A stretch of 64,000 nucleotides of DNA. It comes from Galeopsis tetrahit. Lineage: Eukaryota > Streptophyta > Magnoliopsida > Lamiales > Lamiaceae. The position numbers and the translations under genes are program-made. Below are positions 22,187 through 34,952 of the stretch, piece after piece. The stretch spans positions 16,644,001 through 16,708,000 of the forward strand of contig OY776120.1 of assembly GCA_963675135.1 (NCBI GenBank), read 5' to 3'. Position 1 is the stretch's first letter. Each line of letters opens with the position of its first letter. A model generated the notes under the pieces. It was not told where the DNA came from and ran no database searches. It worked only from the letters and a program-made list of their open reading frames with translations.

Positions 22187-23681
22187 ATGTATTATCATAT
22201 ATTGCAGGGTCGACTCGATCTATACAAGAAAGGTGGCTCAACAGGAGAAACTTGGTACATAGACAGTGGCTGTTCGCACCACATGACTGGTACCAAGACT
22301 CTCTTATCAAGCTACCATGAGCAAGAAGGACCAAAAGTGATATTTGGTGATAGCTCCACTGCTGTTACCAAAGGATTTGGTTACATTCGGAATGGTGACA
22401 TAGAGATTCAAGATGTTTCGTATGTTGAAGGCTTGAAATACAATTTACTCTCTGTTTCACAATTTTGTGATCGTGGATACAAGGTGCAGTTCAAGAGTCA
22501 CAATTCTTGTGGAAGAAGTATATGTTGAACAACCCCCAGGTTTCGAAGTCAAAGGTAATCAGGTATACAAATTAAAGAAGGCCTTATATGGACTAAAGCA
22601 AGCTCCAAGAGCCTGGTACGATACTCTTTCTCAATTTCTATTAGAAAATGGTTTTACTAAAGGCAAGGTAGACAGAACCTTGTTTAGAAGACAAGAAGGG
22701 AAAGACATTTTACTCGTCCAAATTTACGTAGATGACATCATTTTTGGGTCACCTAACAAAGAGCTGAGTGAAAGTTTCTCAACACTCATGCAAAGTAAAT
22801 TTGAGATGTCTATGATGGGTGAAATGAATTACTTTCTTGGACTTCAAGTAAAACAGACCCCTGAAGGGATTTTCATAAATCAAGCAAAGTATACTAGAAA
22901 TATTCTAGACAAGTATGGTATTAAGACATGCAAGTCTGCTGGCGTACCTATGCTACCTACATACATAATGGACCCAGACGAACAAGGTAAGTGTACTGAT
23001 CAAACTCATTACCGTGGTCTAATTGGTTCATTACTCTACTTAACTGCTAGTAGACCTGATATTGCATTTTCTGTTGGAGTATGTGCTCGTTTTCAAGCTA
23101 ACCTAAAAGAGAGTCATATGGAAACCACTAAAAGGATATTGAAATATTTGAAAGGAACCATCAATCGTGGTATATGGTATCCTTCGAATGATGATTTATC
23201 TTTAAGTGGCTACTCTGATTCTGATTTTGGTGGTTGTAGAATAGATAGGAAATCTACATCTGGTTCTTGTCAATTCTTAGGCACAAAACTCATTTCATGG
23301 TTTTCGAAAAAGCAGACAAGTGTTGCTACCTCTACTACTGAAGCCGAGTATATGGCTGCTGGTAGTTGCTGTAGTCAATTATTATGGCTTATTCAACAGC
23401 TTAGAGATTATAATATTTGTGAATCAAATGTTCCTATATTCTGTGATAGTAATAGTGCCATTGCCATTACACAAAATCCTGTTCTGCACACACGTTGTAA
23501 GCATGTTGATGTGAAACACCATTTCATACGTGATCATGTAGAAAAGAAGGATATTCGCATGGAAAAGATTCATACTGATTTTCAAAGAGCTGATATTTTC
23601 ACAAAACCATTAGCTGAGGCTCGATTTCATGAATTATGCATCAGTTTAGGACTTATTGATCTTGATCCTACTAGTATATAG
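22187..23681 (+). pseudogene. pol: Copia B pol remnant: protease head joined to distal RT and RNase H
   Basis: The first ~100 residues carry the protease (TWYIDSGCSHHMTG, with DSG). At about 22496 the sequence jumps to the RT segment EEVYVEQPPGFE, deleting integrase and the first half of RT, about 640 codons relative to copia C. The rest is open: YGLKQAPRAWY, YVDDIIFGS and full RNase H (GYSDSDFGGCRIDRKSTSG, TKPLAEARF). The jump may be the scar of recombination between two nested copies. Confidence 0.88.
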
Positions 23682-24581
23682 CAATGCACTAACCAGACAG
23701 GTACAATCCTAAGAAGAAAGGAGAAATAGACAAGTTACCACAAAAGAGCAGAGCACTCGTCTACTCACTCAACAGACAGGTATACAAGGTCAGACAAGTT
23801 GACCATCCAACCCGATGAGGAAGCTGGTAAAGCTGAGGGTAATACTAAGGGAATAAACATTTAAGGGGGAATCCTTGATTTCTTAAAGATCCTTATGTTG
23901 ACTCTTTAGTTTGGTAACAGTCATCTTGTTTGAACCTTGATCATTGACTTAGATTGATATTCATTATTATTTATCCTACTCGACTACCTGTAATACATCT
24001 AATCTGTAGTGCAAGAACAAGACAGGTACATATAATCGTTTGATGATCCAAAGTAGACAAGCACAATCGAAGGGGGAACTCGTCTTGTGCATACCAGTCT
24101 ACTCGTCTGTTCTGGATAGACACGAACAGACAAGATAAGTGTTCCTCTGATATAAATATTCTAAGTGTTTACACAAAACGAATTAAGTATGTATATGTCA
24201 TTTGAATATTGAAAGTTTGAAAAACCTAGAATTGGATGTATACACTCCAATTAATGAGGTGTATATAACTAGTTCGCGCCAAAAACTCTACTTTGCTAGG
24301 TTAGAGGAATACACTCCTCTATTCTACCAATAGATGAGGCGGATTTCAAATTTCACAATACTAAATCACGTAATTTTCTCGATTCCGCCAAACTGAATTT
24401 CTAAAGCCTTTCATATCTGACCATTGGATTAATACTTCAAATCTCAACCATTGAACTCAAATGTTTAAAACCCACTTTACTTGTTCTTAACTGCTCACGA
24501 TTTCAGTTTCTCTTGATCTCATAACTTCTCAAGCACTCAAACCTCTTCGAAATTTCTTGATTTTCATAAATCGTTTTTACT
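23682..24581 (+). other. Copia B spacer between pol and first extra ORF
   Basis: Non-coding. Purine tracts AAGGGGGAA lie at 23863-23871 and 24070-24078. An E2F-like TTCGCGCCAAAA is at 24273-24284 and a GACCATTGGAT word at 24419-24429. ACTCGTCT and AGACAAGT words recur. Similar motifs precede the second extra ORF. Confidence 0.6.
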
Positions 24582-27500
24582 ATGTCTATCGTTTCAATGT
24601 TCGATGCTCGTACTAACATGCAAGCTAGGTTTGATCTTGGTAAGTACATTACCGAAGGAAGAGTGCATACAGAAGGATCGGTATTTTTCAAAGGGAATCA
24701 CACTGAAGACAACAAGGAAATATTGATGAAATGCTTCAGATGCGGTTTGAGACCATATTTGGAGGCATTTCCTGAGGTTGTTCTTGAAGAAGAAGTGTTG
24801 GAGTTTTATGCTACTGCAACTAGACAGGGCGACTCAATTGAAGCTTTTATTGGAAGAAGGCGAGTGGAGATTACTAGAGAATTTCTGACCGAATCGCTGA
24901 AACTACCATCTGGATCGATAGATATCGAGAGATATGCTGAAGGTCGAGAGTTGAGGTACCTAAGTATTTTCTGCGGAAGAAGGCTGCAGTTGAAAAGCGA
25001 TGGAAAGGTTCCTGTGGTGAAGAAGAAGGAGCTTCTGGAAAAATACAAAACTCTTCTTGATATTGCATCTAAAATGTTGCTAGGAGTTACTGGGAGTTTT
25101 GACTCTGTGACGCCCCAGAAAGCAAGGATTATGGCTGTGATTTATGATGGAATCACGGAAGGAAACTGGACTAAACTCTTCTTGGATAGATTGATGTACT
25201 ACAAGAAGTTTGTGCAAGTTGATACCAGTTCAGCCAACTGGGTTGTTTCTGCAAATGTTAGTTTTGGAAACAAGTTAAGTATCATCCTACCCATTCTATT
25301 GCCAAACAAGACAAGTTGGAGTAAAGGCAAGCCGTTTCATCCTCTAAAGCATTACTTGAAGAAGGAAGCTCTGGCTAAGCAAGCTGCTGCTAGGCCATCT
25401 GCTCCTAGGCTAGTTGAGGTAAATCCTATGGATGTGATGCCGTATGGTGGGTCATCTAGTTCTTCAGAAGACGAGTCTCATGATGAAGAATCGGAAGAGG
25501 TTGGAAAAGGAGAGTCCGGTGCAGATGACTCAGAAAAGACTCAGTCAGATGGAGAGTTGCTACAAGAGAAAGAGTCGAGTGAACAAATTCCTGAAATGTA
25601 CACTCTTGTAAGAGTCGGATCGCCTACTCGTCCAGACGAGTTGAGTACACAGGTTGGTACTTCTACTCAATCTGTTTCATTTCCTCTCTCTCTCCCGTCT
25701 ACTTCTGTTCGAACCAAGGCTAGATCACACCGATCTAGGCCTAGACCTATTCCCTCAACCTCGCAAGTGCTGACAGCATATCCGCTGAGGGCCAGCCTAC
25801 CCGAAAACACTCCTAAATTAGATACAACTAATACTCCTACAGTTGTCATACCAAACCAAGCCACATCAAAGCCCGTTGAAACCAGTGCTTTCACACCCTC
25901 TCCCTCACCAGAATATGGTGAACCCCTCAACCCATCTACTGCAGACAAGACGCCAGTTGCCACTGCAACAACTGAGTTAGAGACCCCATCTACTCAGGAC
26001 CCATCTGCTGTTAGATTTAATTCCCTGGTTTACTATCCTATGTGTTTGAGAGAGAAGCGTATTCGATCTCGAATGACCAGAAATCTGAAGAGGACGCTCT
26101 CAACTATCGAAGTAGACTATGAGTCCGAACAGTTTGAAATTCTGTTAAGGATATGCACCTGGTTTTCTCTTAAGAAGTCTTCAACAGATGACCTGTTCGA
26201 AGTTATTCAAGGAATGGGAGGAATCTCCAATTTTATGGATTGGGAGATGGAACAAAAGGAAAATAGTGGTGTAAAGGATCATTCCAAATTATTTCCGCCA
26301 AGAGCCTTGGTTGATCTTGTAAAAAGGCTATTAAAAATTCCTGATGGAATCTTGGTTGAAGAGTTCTCGTCTGATATTGGAACTCAGACTGATCTACTGG
26401 AAGAGGAGTTGAGAGCTGTAACAGTTGAAGCTGGAATTCAAACTTCAGATCAGTCAGAAGATGAGTCTGAAAACTCTGATGATGATTCTTTCAATTTTGG
26501 AGTAGAAGATGATGAGTTCATGGACGCCGAAATGTTTACAGAAGATGAACTTGTTGAGAAGGCTCAAGAAAAGGGTGTTGCTGAAGCTAAGTCATCTACT
26601 CAAGGTTTTTCTGAAGGATATCTTGCTGAGTTGAAGTCGGACTTGAAAGATGTTGTTCATTCCGCAATAGACGAGTTTTTGCAATAAAAAATGAAGGATG
26701 TGTTGATAGAACAGAATAAAACACTCGTTGACAGTTCCAGAGATTTATTTATTGGTGAAGTCAACAAGTTGGACTCAACTTTCAGAGCGGAGTTGACTGC
26801 TGAAGTTGAAAGATTTTTACAGAAACAAGCTGAAGTTTCTGAGAAGAGGTCTATCTCATTTGCTAGATCGTTGGCTGAAGAATCTGGCAAAATGGAACGT
26901 CTTTACCGAGTTAAGATTGAGATAGCAGAGGAGAGAAGCACAAGCTCAGTTGGTGAAGTCTCAAGCTATTCTCTCTGAGTTAACACAGCAAAACACTCTA
27001 CTACGTCAGTCAGCTACTTATTTCAAAGATGAGTTGGTCATTAACTCACAGAAGTTAGAATCTACTGCTGATCGCCTGGACAAGATGAGTCGGGATCAAA
27101 CACATCAAAGGCAGATAGAGCTAGCTACTGAAGCTATGAAGGAAGCACTAAAGGAAGAAATGACTCGATTTACTAGTCTATTCACTCTTAAGGCAAGTGA
27201 TGAAGCCAAAAAGGGGGAAGAGAAGACAAGTAGAGTTGAAGTAAAGTCAAGTGCTGAACCAGAAGAAAAGGATGCTGCTACTGCTATGCAAGAGCTAAGG
27301 AGGCCAAAAAGGAGGCTAGTTAAAACTACAGAGCTAGAGCAAGCTGAAGCTGATGAACTTAAAAGACTGGAGAAAGGAAAGAATGTTGCGTCTCCAGAAA
27401 CTGAAATTCAGACTAGACGAGTTAAGAGGAAGCTGAGTATTGAAGAACCTACTGCTGCTGCTACAGTTGAAAAGAAGCAAAAGATTGTTGATCCTAATGA

Positions 27501-28002
27501 TGAAAGTCGTTATGCAAGCAAGAAGAAAATAGAAAAACATATTGAAAGACTGCAAAAGCTGAAGATAAATGAAGAAGAGATGGAAGATCAGTTCATTGAC
27601 TACTTCATTGACAAAGAGCATAGACAAGAATGGCTCAAAGTGAAGAGGCAGTGGGAACTTGATCATTGGATTGTTCGAAAATATAGTGAGTCTGAAAGTC
27701 CAGATGAGTTGTATGTCATGTTTGACAAATTCATGGAAGGACAGAATAAATTGCTTTGGAATTTGGTCATGAGGATATCAGCTGCTGCAAATTTCAACAT
27801 TCTGATACCGACCTTTCCAAGATGGAAGACTCCTATGACAAGCTCAGGAAAAAGAGTTGATCTGAATCAAATTAAGAAGTTTGAAGAAGAACTGCTAGAC
27901 AAAGAGAAGATTGAAGATGAAGATCAGATCAGTCTAATTCACAAGAGACTCCTAGATGCATTCTGTGTTCCAAATCCAGAAGGAGGTAATCTTTCAGATT
28001 AG
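24582..28002 (+). pseudogene. Copia B extra ORF, copy 1 (one stop, one frameshift)
   Basis: ATG 24582. The N-terminal ~280 residues form the plant transposon-protein-like domain (CFRCGLRPYLEAFPEVVLEE, LLDIASKMLLGVTGS, RIMAVIYDGITEGNW). A Ser/Thr/Pro-rich linker follows, then a conserved block (SLVYYPMCLREKRIRSRM), a long coiled coil, and a C-terminal domain (KRQWELDHWIVRKYSES, LLWNLVMRISAAANFNILIP). TAA at 26685-26687 interrupts it with the frame continuing, and a shift near 26945 changes frame before 28002. The word AKKGE is encoded by an internal polypurine tract. Function unknown; no membrane segment seen. Confidence 0.8.
27205..27219 (+). other. Internal polypurine tract in extra ORF, copy 1
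   Basis: GCCAAAAAGGGGGAA, identical in the core to the terminal tract (CAAAAAGGGGGAAAT) and to internal tracts at 33919 and 60507. Confidence 0.7.
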
Positions 28003-28187
28003 TGTTTTTGTTTGTTTGAAAGTTAGTTGTTTTTTTTGCTCTGATATTTTGTTATTTCAAAGTATGTGTAATCTACTGATCTTATTTTGAAATGAATGAA
28101 AGATAAGTACTATTTTGATGTTTAAGACAAGATAACTACTTAACTAGTCTTCTTATGAGAAAAGATTCAAGTAGTTTTGGCTTCATC

Positions 28188-28201
28188 AAAAAGGGGGAAA
28201 T
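28188..28201 (+). other. Polypurine tract before LTR2
   Basis: AAAAAGGGGGAAAT immediately precedes TGTTGGG of LTR2, showing that LTR2 is a genuine 3' LTR. Confidence 0.92.
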
Positions 28202-29545
28202 TGTTGGGATATGAATCCTAGAACAAATCCTAAAATGATGAATAAAAGATAAAGAAGATAAAGTTTTGATAAGCCAAAAGAAGACTTGAATATTTTCTAA
28301 GTATTGATTGATCTAGTCTAGTTAAGTTGAAGTCATCTTGTACAGATCAGTAGAGTTCACAAGACAAGTACAAGTTCACAAGACAAGTACTAGTTGTTTT
28401 AAAGAAGCAAGTTATTGAAAGATAAGTACGATTTATAAGTACTTCATATCTGTTCATATATGTTTATGTTGATTAGGTTGTTACTGAGCTATTTGAGTGT
28501 TGTATAGAGCTCATGTTTTTATATGTAATAGATAGATTCATTGTATAGCTTATAAGTTGACTAAGCTTGTATTATAAAAGCTTAATGTAATGTAATAGTC
28601 TTGTTAGGTTAGATGATAGGACTAGATTAGTTCTATTGGAAGCCTACTGCACAAGTCAAGTAGAAGTCGCAGACTACTACTACTGGACAAGACAGGTGCG
28701 CAACTTACACAAAGACAGGTCAACTTGAAGTTAGTTACAGAAACGCGTATTGAAGATGAAATTGAAGAATTAGTTATGGAATAACTAATTAACTGAAGAA
28801 ACGCGTGGAAGAATAAAAGAATCAGTTACAAGTTAGTTTTCAAGAAAGGTTGTTACACAACTGAAAGTTCTTGGATTTGAAGTCTATAAATACCCCAAGG
28901 TATTCGTTGGTTAAAGACTACTGATTACTGAAGATATTGAGAATTACTACTTACAAACGTTATTGAAGATTCAATTGAAGTTTACTCTCAGAGTTGATTG
29001 AAGTTCAGAAAGATAGCCAGAAGACAAGTGAAGAATCAAGAAGGCTACTACTGAAAATCAGAGAAGTTTTTAGTTTTTGTTTGTTATTTTCAAGGTGCTA
29101 GATACTTGTAAAATTTCTAGTAAGATCGTAGACATATCTGGAGGTATAGTCTGTTGAAGATCTAAGTCTTCTTCTTGGGACTTTAAAGACAGGAACATAC
29201 ACTTGTACTCGATTGGAAGAGTTTAGTGGAAACATCACAACTGGGTTTGTGAGAGTGGATGTAGACAAGTTGTCGAACCACTATAAATCTTGTGTTTGAT
29301 TTACTTTACAGTTTTGATTGTTTAAATTGCTTAATTGGTTTAACTACTTAACTAAACTAGATTAGTTGAGTATAGAACAGAGTTCTCGAAAATAAGTTGA
29401 GTATAATCTTGAATTGGGCTCATTATTGATTTCGTATTCCGCATATTGTACTTTGATATTTCGAAAGAATTTTGAAAAGTCTATTCACCCCCCTCTAGAC
29501 ATTTTCACTAGCTTACTCGTTATTAACTCAACTTTGGGACCAACA
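28202..29545 (+). repeat. Copia B middle LTR (LTR2, diverged)
   Basis: 1344 bp, with the same termini as LTR1 but many differences and small indels along its length. TATA-like CTATAAATA is at 28884-28892. Its last base is followed directly by pol sequence (gtatgtgctcg), with no primer site, as expected if it is the right end of an insertion into another copy's pol. Confidence 0.92.
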
Positions 29546-30148
29546 GTATGTGCTCGCTTTCAAGCTAATCCAAAAGAGAGTCACATGGAAACCACTAAAA
29601 GGATTCTGAAATATTTGAAAGGAACCATCAATCGTGGTATATGGTATCCTTCAAATGATGATTTATCTCTAAGTGGCTACTCTGATTCTGATTTTGGTGG
29701 CTGTAGAATAGATAGGAAATCTACATCTGGTTCTTGTCAATTCTTAGGCACAAAACTCATTTCATGGTTTTCGAAAAAGCAGACAAGTGTTGCTACCTCT
29801 ACTACTGAAGCCGAGTACATGGCTGCTGGTAGTTGTTGTAGTCAATTATTATGGCTTATTCAACAGCTTAGAGATTATAATATTTGTGAATCAAATGTTC
29901 CTATATTCTGTGATAGTAATAGTGCAATTGCCATTACACAAAATCCTGTTCTGCACACACGTTGTAAGCATGTTGATGTGAAACACCATTTCATACGTGA
30001 TCATGTAGAAAAGAAGGATATTCGCATGGAAAAGATTCATACTGATTTTCAAAGAGCTGATATTTTTACAAAACCATTAGCTGAGGCACGATTTCGTGAA
30101 TTATGCATTAGTTTAGGGCTAATTGATCTAGACCCTACTTGCCCATAG
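29546..30148 (+). pseudogene. Second copia B RNase H remnant
   Basis: Begins abruptly at VCARFQANPKESH and runs through complete RNase H to a stop, almost identical in protein to the copy at 23080-23681. The open frame also extends upstream into LTR2, but that part is LTR sequence, not protein. It is probably the right half of the outer element's pol. Confidence 0.88.
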
Positions 30149-31041
30149 CTGTGTACTAACCAGACAGGTACATCAAACGAAGTATGGAGACAAGATCACT
30201 AGACTAGAGCACTCGTCTACTCACGCAACATACAGGTATACAAGGCTAGACAAGGTGACCAGACAACCCGATGAGGAAGCTGGTAAAGCTGAGGGTAATA
30301 CTAAGGGAATAAACATTTAAGGGGGAATCTATGATTTCTTAAATATCCTTATGTTGACTCTTATGTTGGTCAATAGTCATCTTGTTCGAAACCTTGATCA
30401 CTGTTTTAGATTGATATTCTTTATAATTATTGTTACTAGTACCATCAATTACACGTTGAATGTGATAAGATAGGTACATGAAGTCGTTCGATGTTCAGAA
30501 TAGACATGCACAGATGAAGGGGGAACTCGTCTTGTGTATTTAAAGCCAACTCGTCTGGTGAAGCTTGAGTCTACTCGTCTGTTCTGGATGGACTCGAACA
30601 GACAAGCTAAGTTTTTATTCTACAATGCTAAGTGTTTAATCAAAACAAATTAAGGATATTAAAGTAATTTGATAGTGTTAAAATTTGAATATCCTAGAAA
30701 TTGGATTTATACACTCCCAGTTAATGAGGTGTACACATTCAATTCGCGCCAAAATATGAATATGTTAGGTCAGATGAGTACACTCCTCATTCTACCAATA
30801 AGAAAGACGGATTTCAATTTTTACAAAATCAAATCACATTTTTGTCTCGGTTCCGTAACCGAATACCAAGGGTCCCGACCGTTGGATCTAATCCTTCGAT
30901 CTTGACCGTTGGATCAAAAATACAGTTTTAAACAAAACCCAACACTTACACACATTCTACCCACGTTTTCACAACTCTACTAATTGCTGACAGTTGATTT
31001 CTCGCACAATCTATTCCCTTATTCATAACAAATCATTCACC
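30149..31041 (+). other. Spacer before second copia B extra ORF
   Basis: Counterpart of the spacer after the first pol remnant. Purine tracts lie at 30319-30327 and 30517-30525. The E2F-like TTCGCGCCAAAA at 30743-30754 is conserved while its surroundings differ. Two direct GACCGTTGGAT words are at 30877-30887 and 30904-30914. Confidence 0.6.
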
Positions 31042-34000
31042 ATGTCTATTCGATCGATTTTCGATGTAAGTTCCAACATGCAGGCACCATTTGATCTCGG
31101 GAGATACATAAATGACAACAAGGTGCATGTTGAACCATCCCTGTTTTTCAAAGGCAATCACAAGGAAGGAAACATGGAAATCTTGACCAAATGCATCAGA
31201 TGCGGTCTAAAGCCCTACCTAGAGGCATTTCCTCAAGTTGTTTTGGAGGAAGAGGTTCTGGAATTTTATGCCAACGTCAATAGACAAGGAGATGTGATAG
31301 AATCTTTTATTGATGGGAATCGAGTGGAAATCACTCGGGAAGTGATGTTCGAAAGATTAAGGCTACCCATCGGAACGATTGATGTGGAGAAGTATGCTGA
31401 AGGACAGGAGATGAAGTATTTGAGCATCTTCTGTGGAAAGAAAATGAAGCTCAAGCCAGATGGTAAAGCTCCTACAGCCAAGAAGGGTGAACTCTTGGAG
31501 AAATATCGCACTCTGCTGGACATAGCAAGCAAGATGCTTCTATGTGCCACTGGGTCTCATGACTCAGTTACTCAAGCCAAAACAAGGATAATGGCAGCTA
31601 TTTATGATGGAATTACTGAGGGTAATTGGTTTAAGTTGATAGTTGACAGGATGATGTACTTCGAAAGAAGTGTTAGGGTGGATGTTGATACTAGAAATTG
31701 GGTGGTATCTCAAGCAGTCGGATATGGAAACAAGCTGAGTATACTATTTCCATTTTTGCTGCCCAACAAGAGTGATTGGAGCAAAGGAAAGCCATTTCAT
31801 CCTCTTAAGTTTTACTTAAAAATTGAAGCGATGAGGAAGCAGGCTGCTGCAAGGCCAGCTGCCCCAAGGCAGGTTCAAATTGATGATTCAGAAGTGTTGC
31901 CGTATGCCAATTCATCCAGTTCTTCACAAGACAAGTCTGAAGAGGCAGAGTCCAGTGCAGACGACTCAGAGAAGACTCAGTCAGATGAAGAGTCGACTCA
32001 AGAGAAGGAGTCGAGTGAACAAATACCTGAGATGTACACTCTCGTGAGAGTTGATTCGCCTACTCGTCCAGTCGAGTCGAGTTTACAGGTTGGTTCTTCT
32101 ACTCAATCTGTTTCAATTCCTCTCTCTCTCCCATCTACTTCTATCCGAACCAAGGCTAGATCACATCGATCTAGGCCTCGACCTGTACCCCCAACATCGC
32201 AAGCACTGGCAGCACGACCGCTGAGAGCCAGTCATCCCCTATACACTCCTATAAGTGATACAACTGATACTCCGACAGTTGTCACACCAAACCAAGCCAC
32301 ATTGGAGCCCACAGAAACCACAGTCCAAAATCTCTCTTTATCCTCAACAGAATATGTTGAACCTCCTCACCCATCTACTTCAGATAAGTCGCCAGTTGCC
32401 ACTGCAACGACTGAGATAGGGACCCCACCTACTCAGACCCCGTCTGAAGTTAGATTTGAATCCTTGGTATATTACCCCATGAGCCTAAGAGAAAGGAGAA
32501 TCCGTTCGAAGATGAGCAGAAACTTGAAAAAGAAGCTCTCGGCTATTGAAGTCGACTATGAATCAGAACAGTTTGAAAAACTTCTAAGAGTATGCACTTG
32601 GGTGGCATTGAAGAAGTCTGGCACGGATGATCTTTTCGAAGTCATCTTAGGAAAGGGAGGCATCTCAAACTTTATGGACTGGGAAATGGAACAGAAGGAG
32701 ACCAGTGGTGTTCAAGATCACTCCGAATTATTCCCAGCTCATGCCATCACTGATCTTGCTAAGAGATTGCTACACATTCCTGATGATTTGATGTGCTCAG
32801 AATCGAAATTTGATGTGGGCATTCAAGTTTCAGATTCCGATTTTGACAATGATATGGTTATGACTGAAGTCACACAAGCTGAAGAATTCCAGTCTACTGA
32901 TCCTATGGTGGACTTAGACAATGTCTCAAATCAGTTGAGAGGCATTGTGTTCAGGTTTCAAGTAGATCATGCTAACTGTCCAAGGTCAGATTTTGCTTTT
33001 ATAAATCGTTATTCTGATGATTTACTTCCATTTGAACTCTGTGGATACATGGCAAAGTTGCACGCTTTGTTAAGGAAGGACTTGGCTGAAGCTATACGGA
33101 AGGCTAAGGAAGCTAAGTTAGCTATAGTGCCTTACTGTCCGTTTCCGAGTTTGAAAGCCATAGCTGGAAGTGTGTTTCAAGATTCAGAGGTAGTAGAAGA
33201 CGAGGTCTTAACTACTGCTACAGAAGGTCAATTGATTAAGGTGATATCTATTGCTGATGATGTGATCATGGACGAAACCATTCATGCTGAAGTTGGTCAG
33301 TCATCTCAAGGATTTTCCACTGCTTCCATAGATGAGTTGAAAGCTGATTTGAAAGGTGTTATAAAAACGTCCATTGATGACTTTCTCAAATCTGATGTCA
33401 AGAGGACTCTTATTGAACAAAACAATGTCCTTGTGTCAAGTTCAAAAGATTTGATCGTGAATGCAGTCAATCAGATAGATGATGAATACAGACAGCATAT
33501 GTTTGAGCAACTTGAAGGATTTCTCCAAGATCAAGTTGAATACTCAGAGAAGAGTTCAGTCGATTTTGCTCGCGTTCTAGCTACTGAATCCAGGAAGTTG
33601 GAAAGAGTCTATAGAGCAAGAATCGAGGTTGCTGATGTTCAGAGGAAGGAAGCTTATGATCAGTTAACTCAAGCTCAACAACTTATCTCTGCTATGACTG
33701 ATGAAAATAAGAAGTTACGTTTGACCGCAACACATTTTAAGAATGAGTTGAACTTGTCTACTCAAAAGCTGAAGTTGGTGGCGACCAAGCTGGACAAGTT
33801 GAGTCAAAACAATTCGCATGAGAAGCAAATTGAAAGAGCTACGAGTCAAATGAAACAAGCTATGTATGAAGAGATGACTCGTTTCACTTCTCTTTTCTCT
33901 CTCCAGGCTACTGATGAAGCCAAAAAGGGGGAAGAGACAAAGAAGACAAAACCTACTAGTGCTGAGATTAGTGCTGAAGCTGAAATTGAAAAATCTAAAT

Positions 34001-34776
34001 CTAGTGCTGAGCCAGAAGCAAAGGAAGCTGCTGAAGCTATGCAAGATCTCAGAAGGCCTAAGTGAGGCAGAGGCAGATTGGTTAAAACTGCAGAAGTTGA
34101 GCAAGCTAAAGTTGAAGCAGATGAGTTGAAGAAGAAGGAGAAGGGCAAGGCTATTGCATCTCCAGAAGCTGAAGTACAGACAAGAATGGTATCGAAAAGG
34201 AAGTCTATTACCATTGAAGAACCTACTCCTGAGTCAACTATTTTGAAGAAGCAAAAGATTGATGAGCCAAGTGATGAAGCTCATTATGCTAAAAAGAAGA
34301 AAATTGAGAAACACATTGAAAGTTTGTTGAAGCAGAAGCCTGATGAAGATCAAATAGAAGACAAGCTCATTGATCACTTCATTGACAAAGAACATCGTCA
34401 AGAATGGATGAAAGTGAAAAGGCAGTGGGAACTAGATCACTGGATTATCAGGAAGTTTGGAGATTCTGATAACTCTGACGATCTTTATGCTATGTTTGAC
34501 AAATTCATGGAAGGACAGCATAAGATGCTATGGAATTTGATCATAAGGATATCTGCTGCTGCTAATTTTAATATTCTTGTTCCTGGTTTTCCGAAATGGA
34601 AGTGTCCCATGACTAGTTCAGGTAAAAGGGCAGATGTGAACCAGATCAAGAAGTATGAAGATGAGCTGCTAGACAACGAGAAGATTGAAGACGAAGAACA
34701 TATCAAAGGAATTCATACTAGACTACTAAATGCTTTCTGTGTTCCAGATTCAGAAAGAGGTAACTTTTCAGTATAG
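31042..34776 (+). pseudogene. Copia B extra ORF, copy 2 (single nonsense codon)
   Basis: ATG 31042 aligns with the start of copy 1; the frame is also open 16 codons upstream, but only from a TTG. About 1245 codons, broken once by TGA at 34063-34065. The architecture matches copy 1: transposon-protein-like domain, Ser/Thr/Pro linker, YYPMSLRERRIRSKM block, coiled coil, internal polypurine tract (AKKGE), and a C-terminal WELDHWIIRKFGDS domain. An additional ~100-residue segment (ending near CPFPSLKAIAGSVF) is absent from copy 1. Protein identity to copy 1 is roughly two thirds by eye in the N-terminal domain. Confidence 0.82.
33919..33933 (+). other. Internal polypurine tract in extra ORF, copy 2
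   Basis: GCCAAAAAGGGGGAA, the same 15 bases as in copy 1 and in copia C. Confidence 0.7.
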
Positions 34777-34937
34777 TTTAGTTTTATTCTGATTTTGTTA
34801 TTTTTGAAGTATTTGTAATATCTACTGATCTTATTTCTGAATGAATGAAAAGATAAAGTACTAATTGATGTTAAAAGACAAGATAACTACTTAACTAGTC
34901 TACTAATAAGAAAAGATTCAAGTAGTTTTGGCTTCAT

Positions 34938-34952
34938 CAAAAAGGGGGAAAT
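34938..34952 (+). other. Polypurine tract before LTR3
   Basis: CAAAAAGGGGGAAAT adjoins TGTTGGG of the terminal 3' LTR. Confidence 0.92.

Noticed and set aside
24256..24272. TATA-like gtatataac before the first copia B extra ORF as its promoter
   Set aside because: It is 310 bp from the ATG and is lost (gtacacatt) in the second copy, so it is not a conserved promoter element.
29414..30148. A 244-codon open frame that looks like one gene
   Set aside because: Its first ~45 codons are LTR2 sequence; only the part from 29546 is RNase H. It is a chance fusion across a junction.
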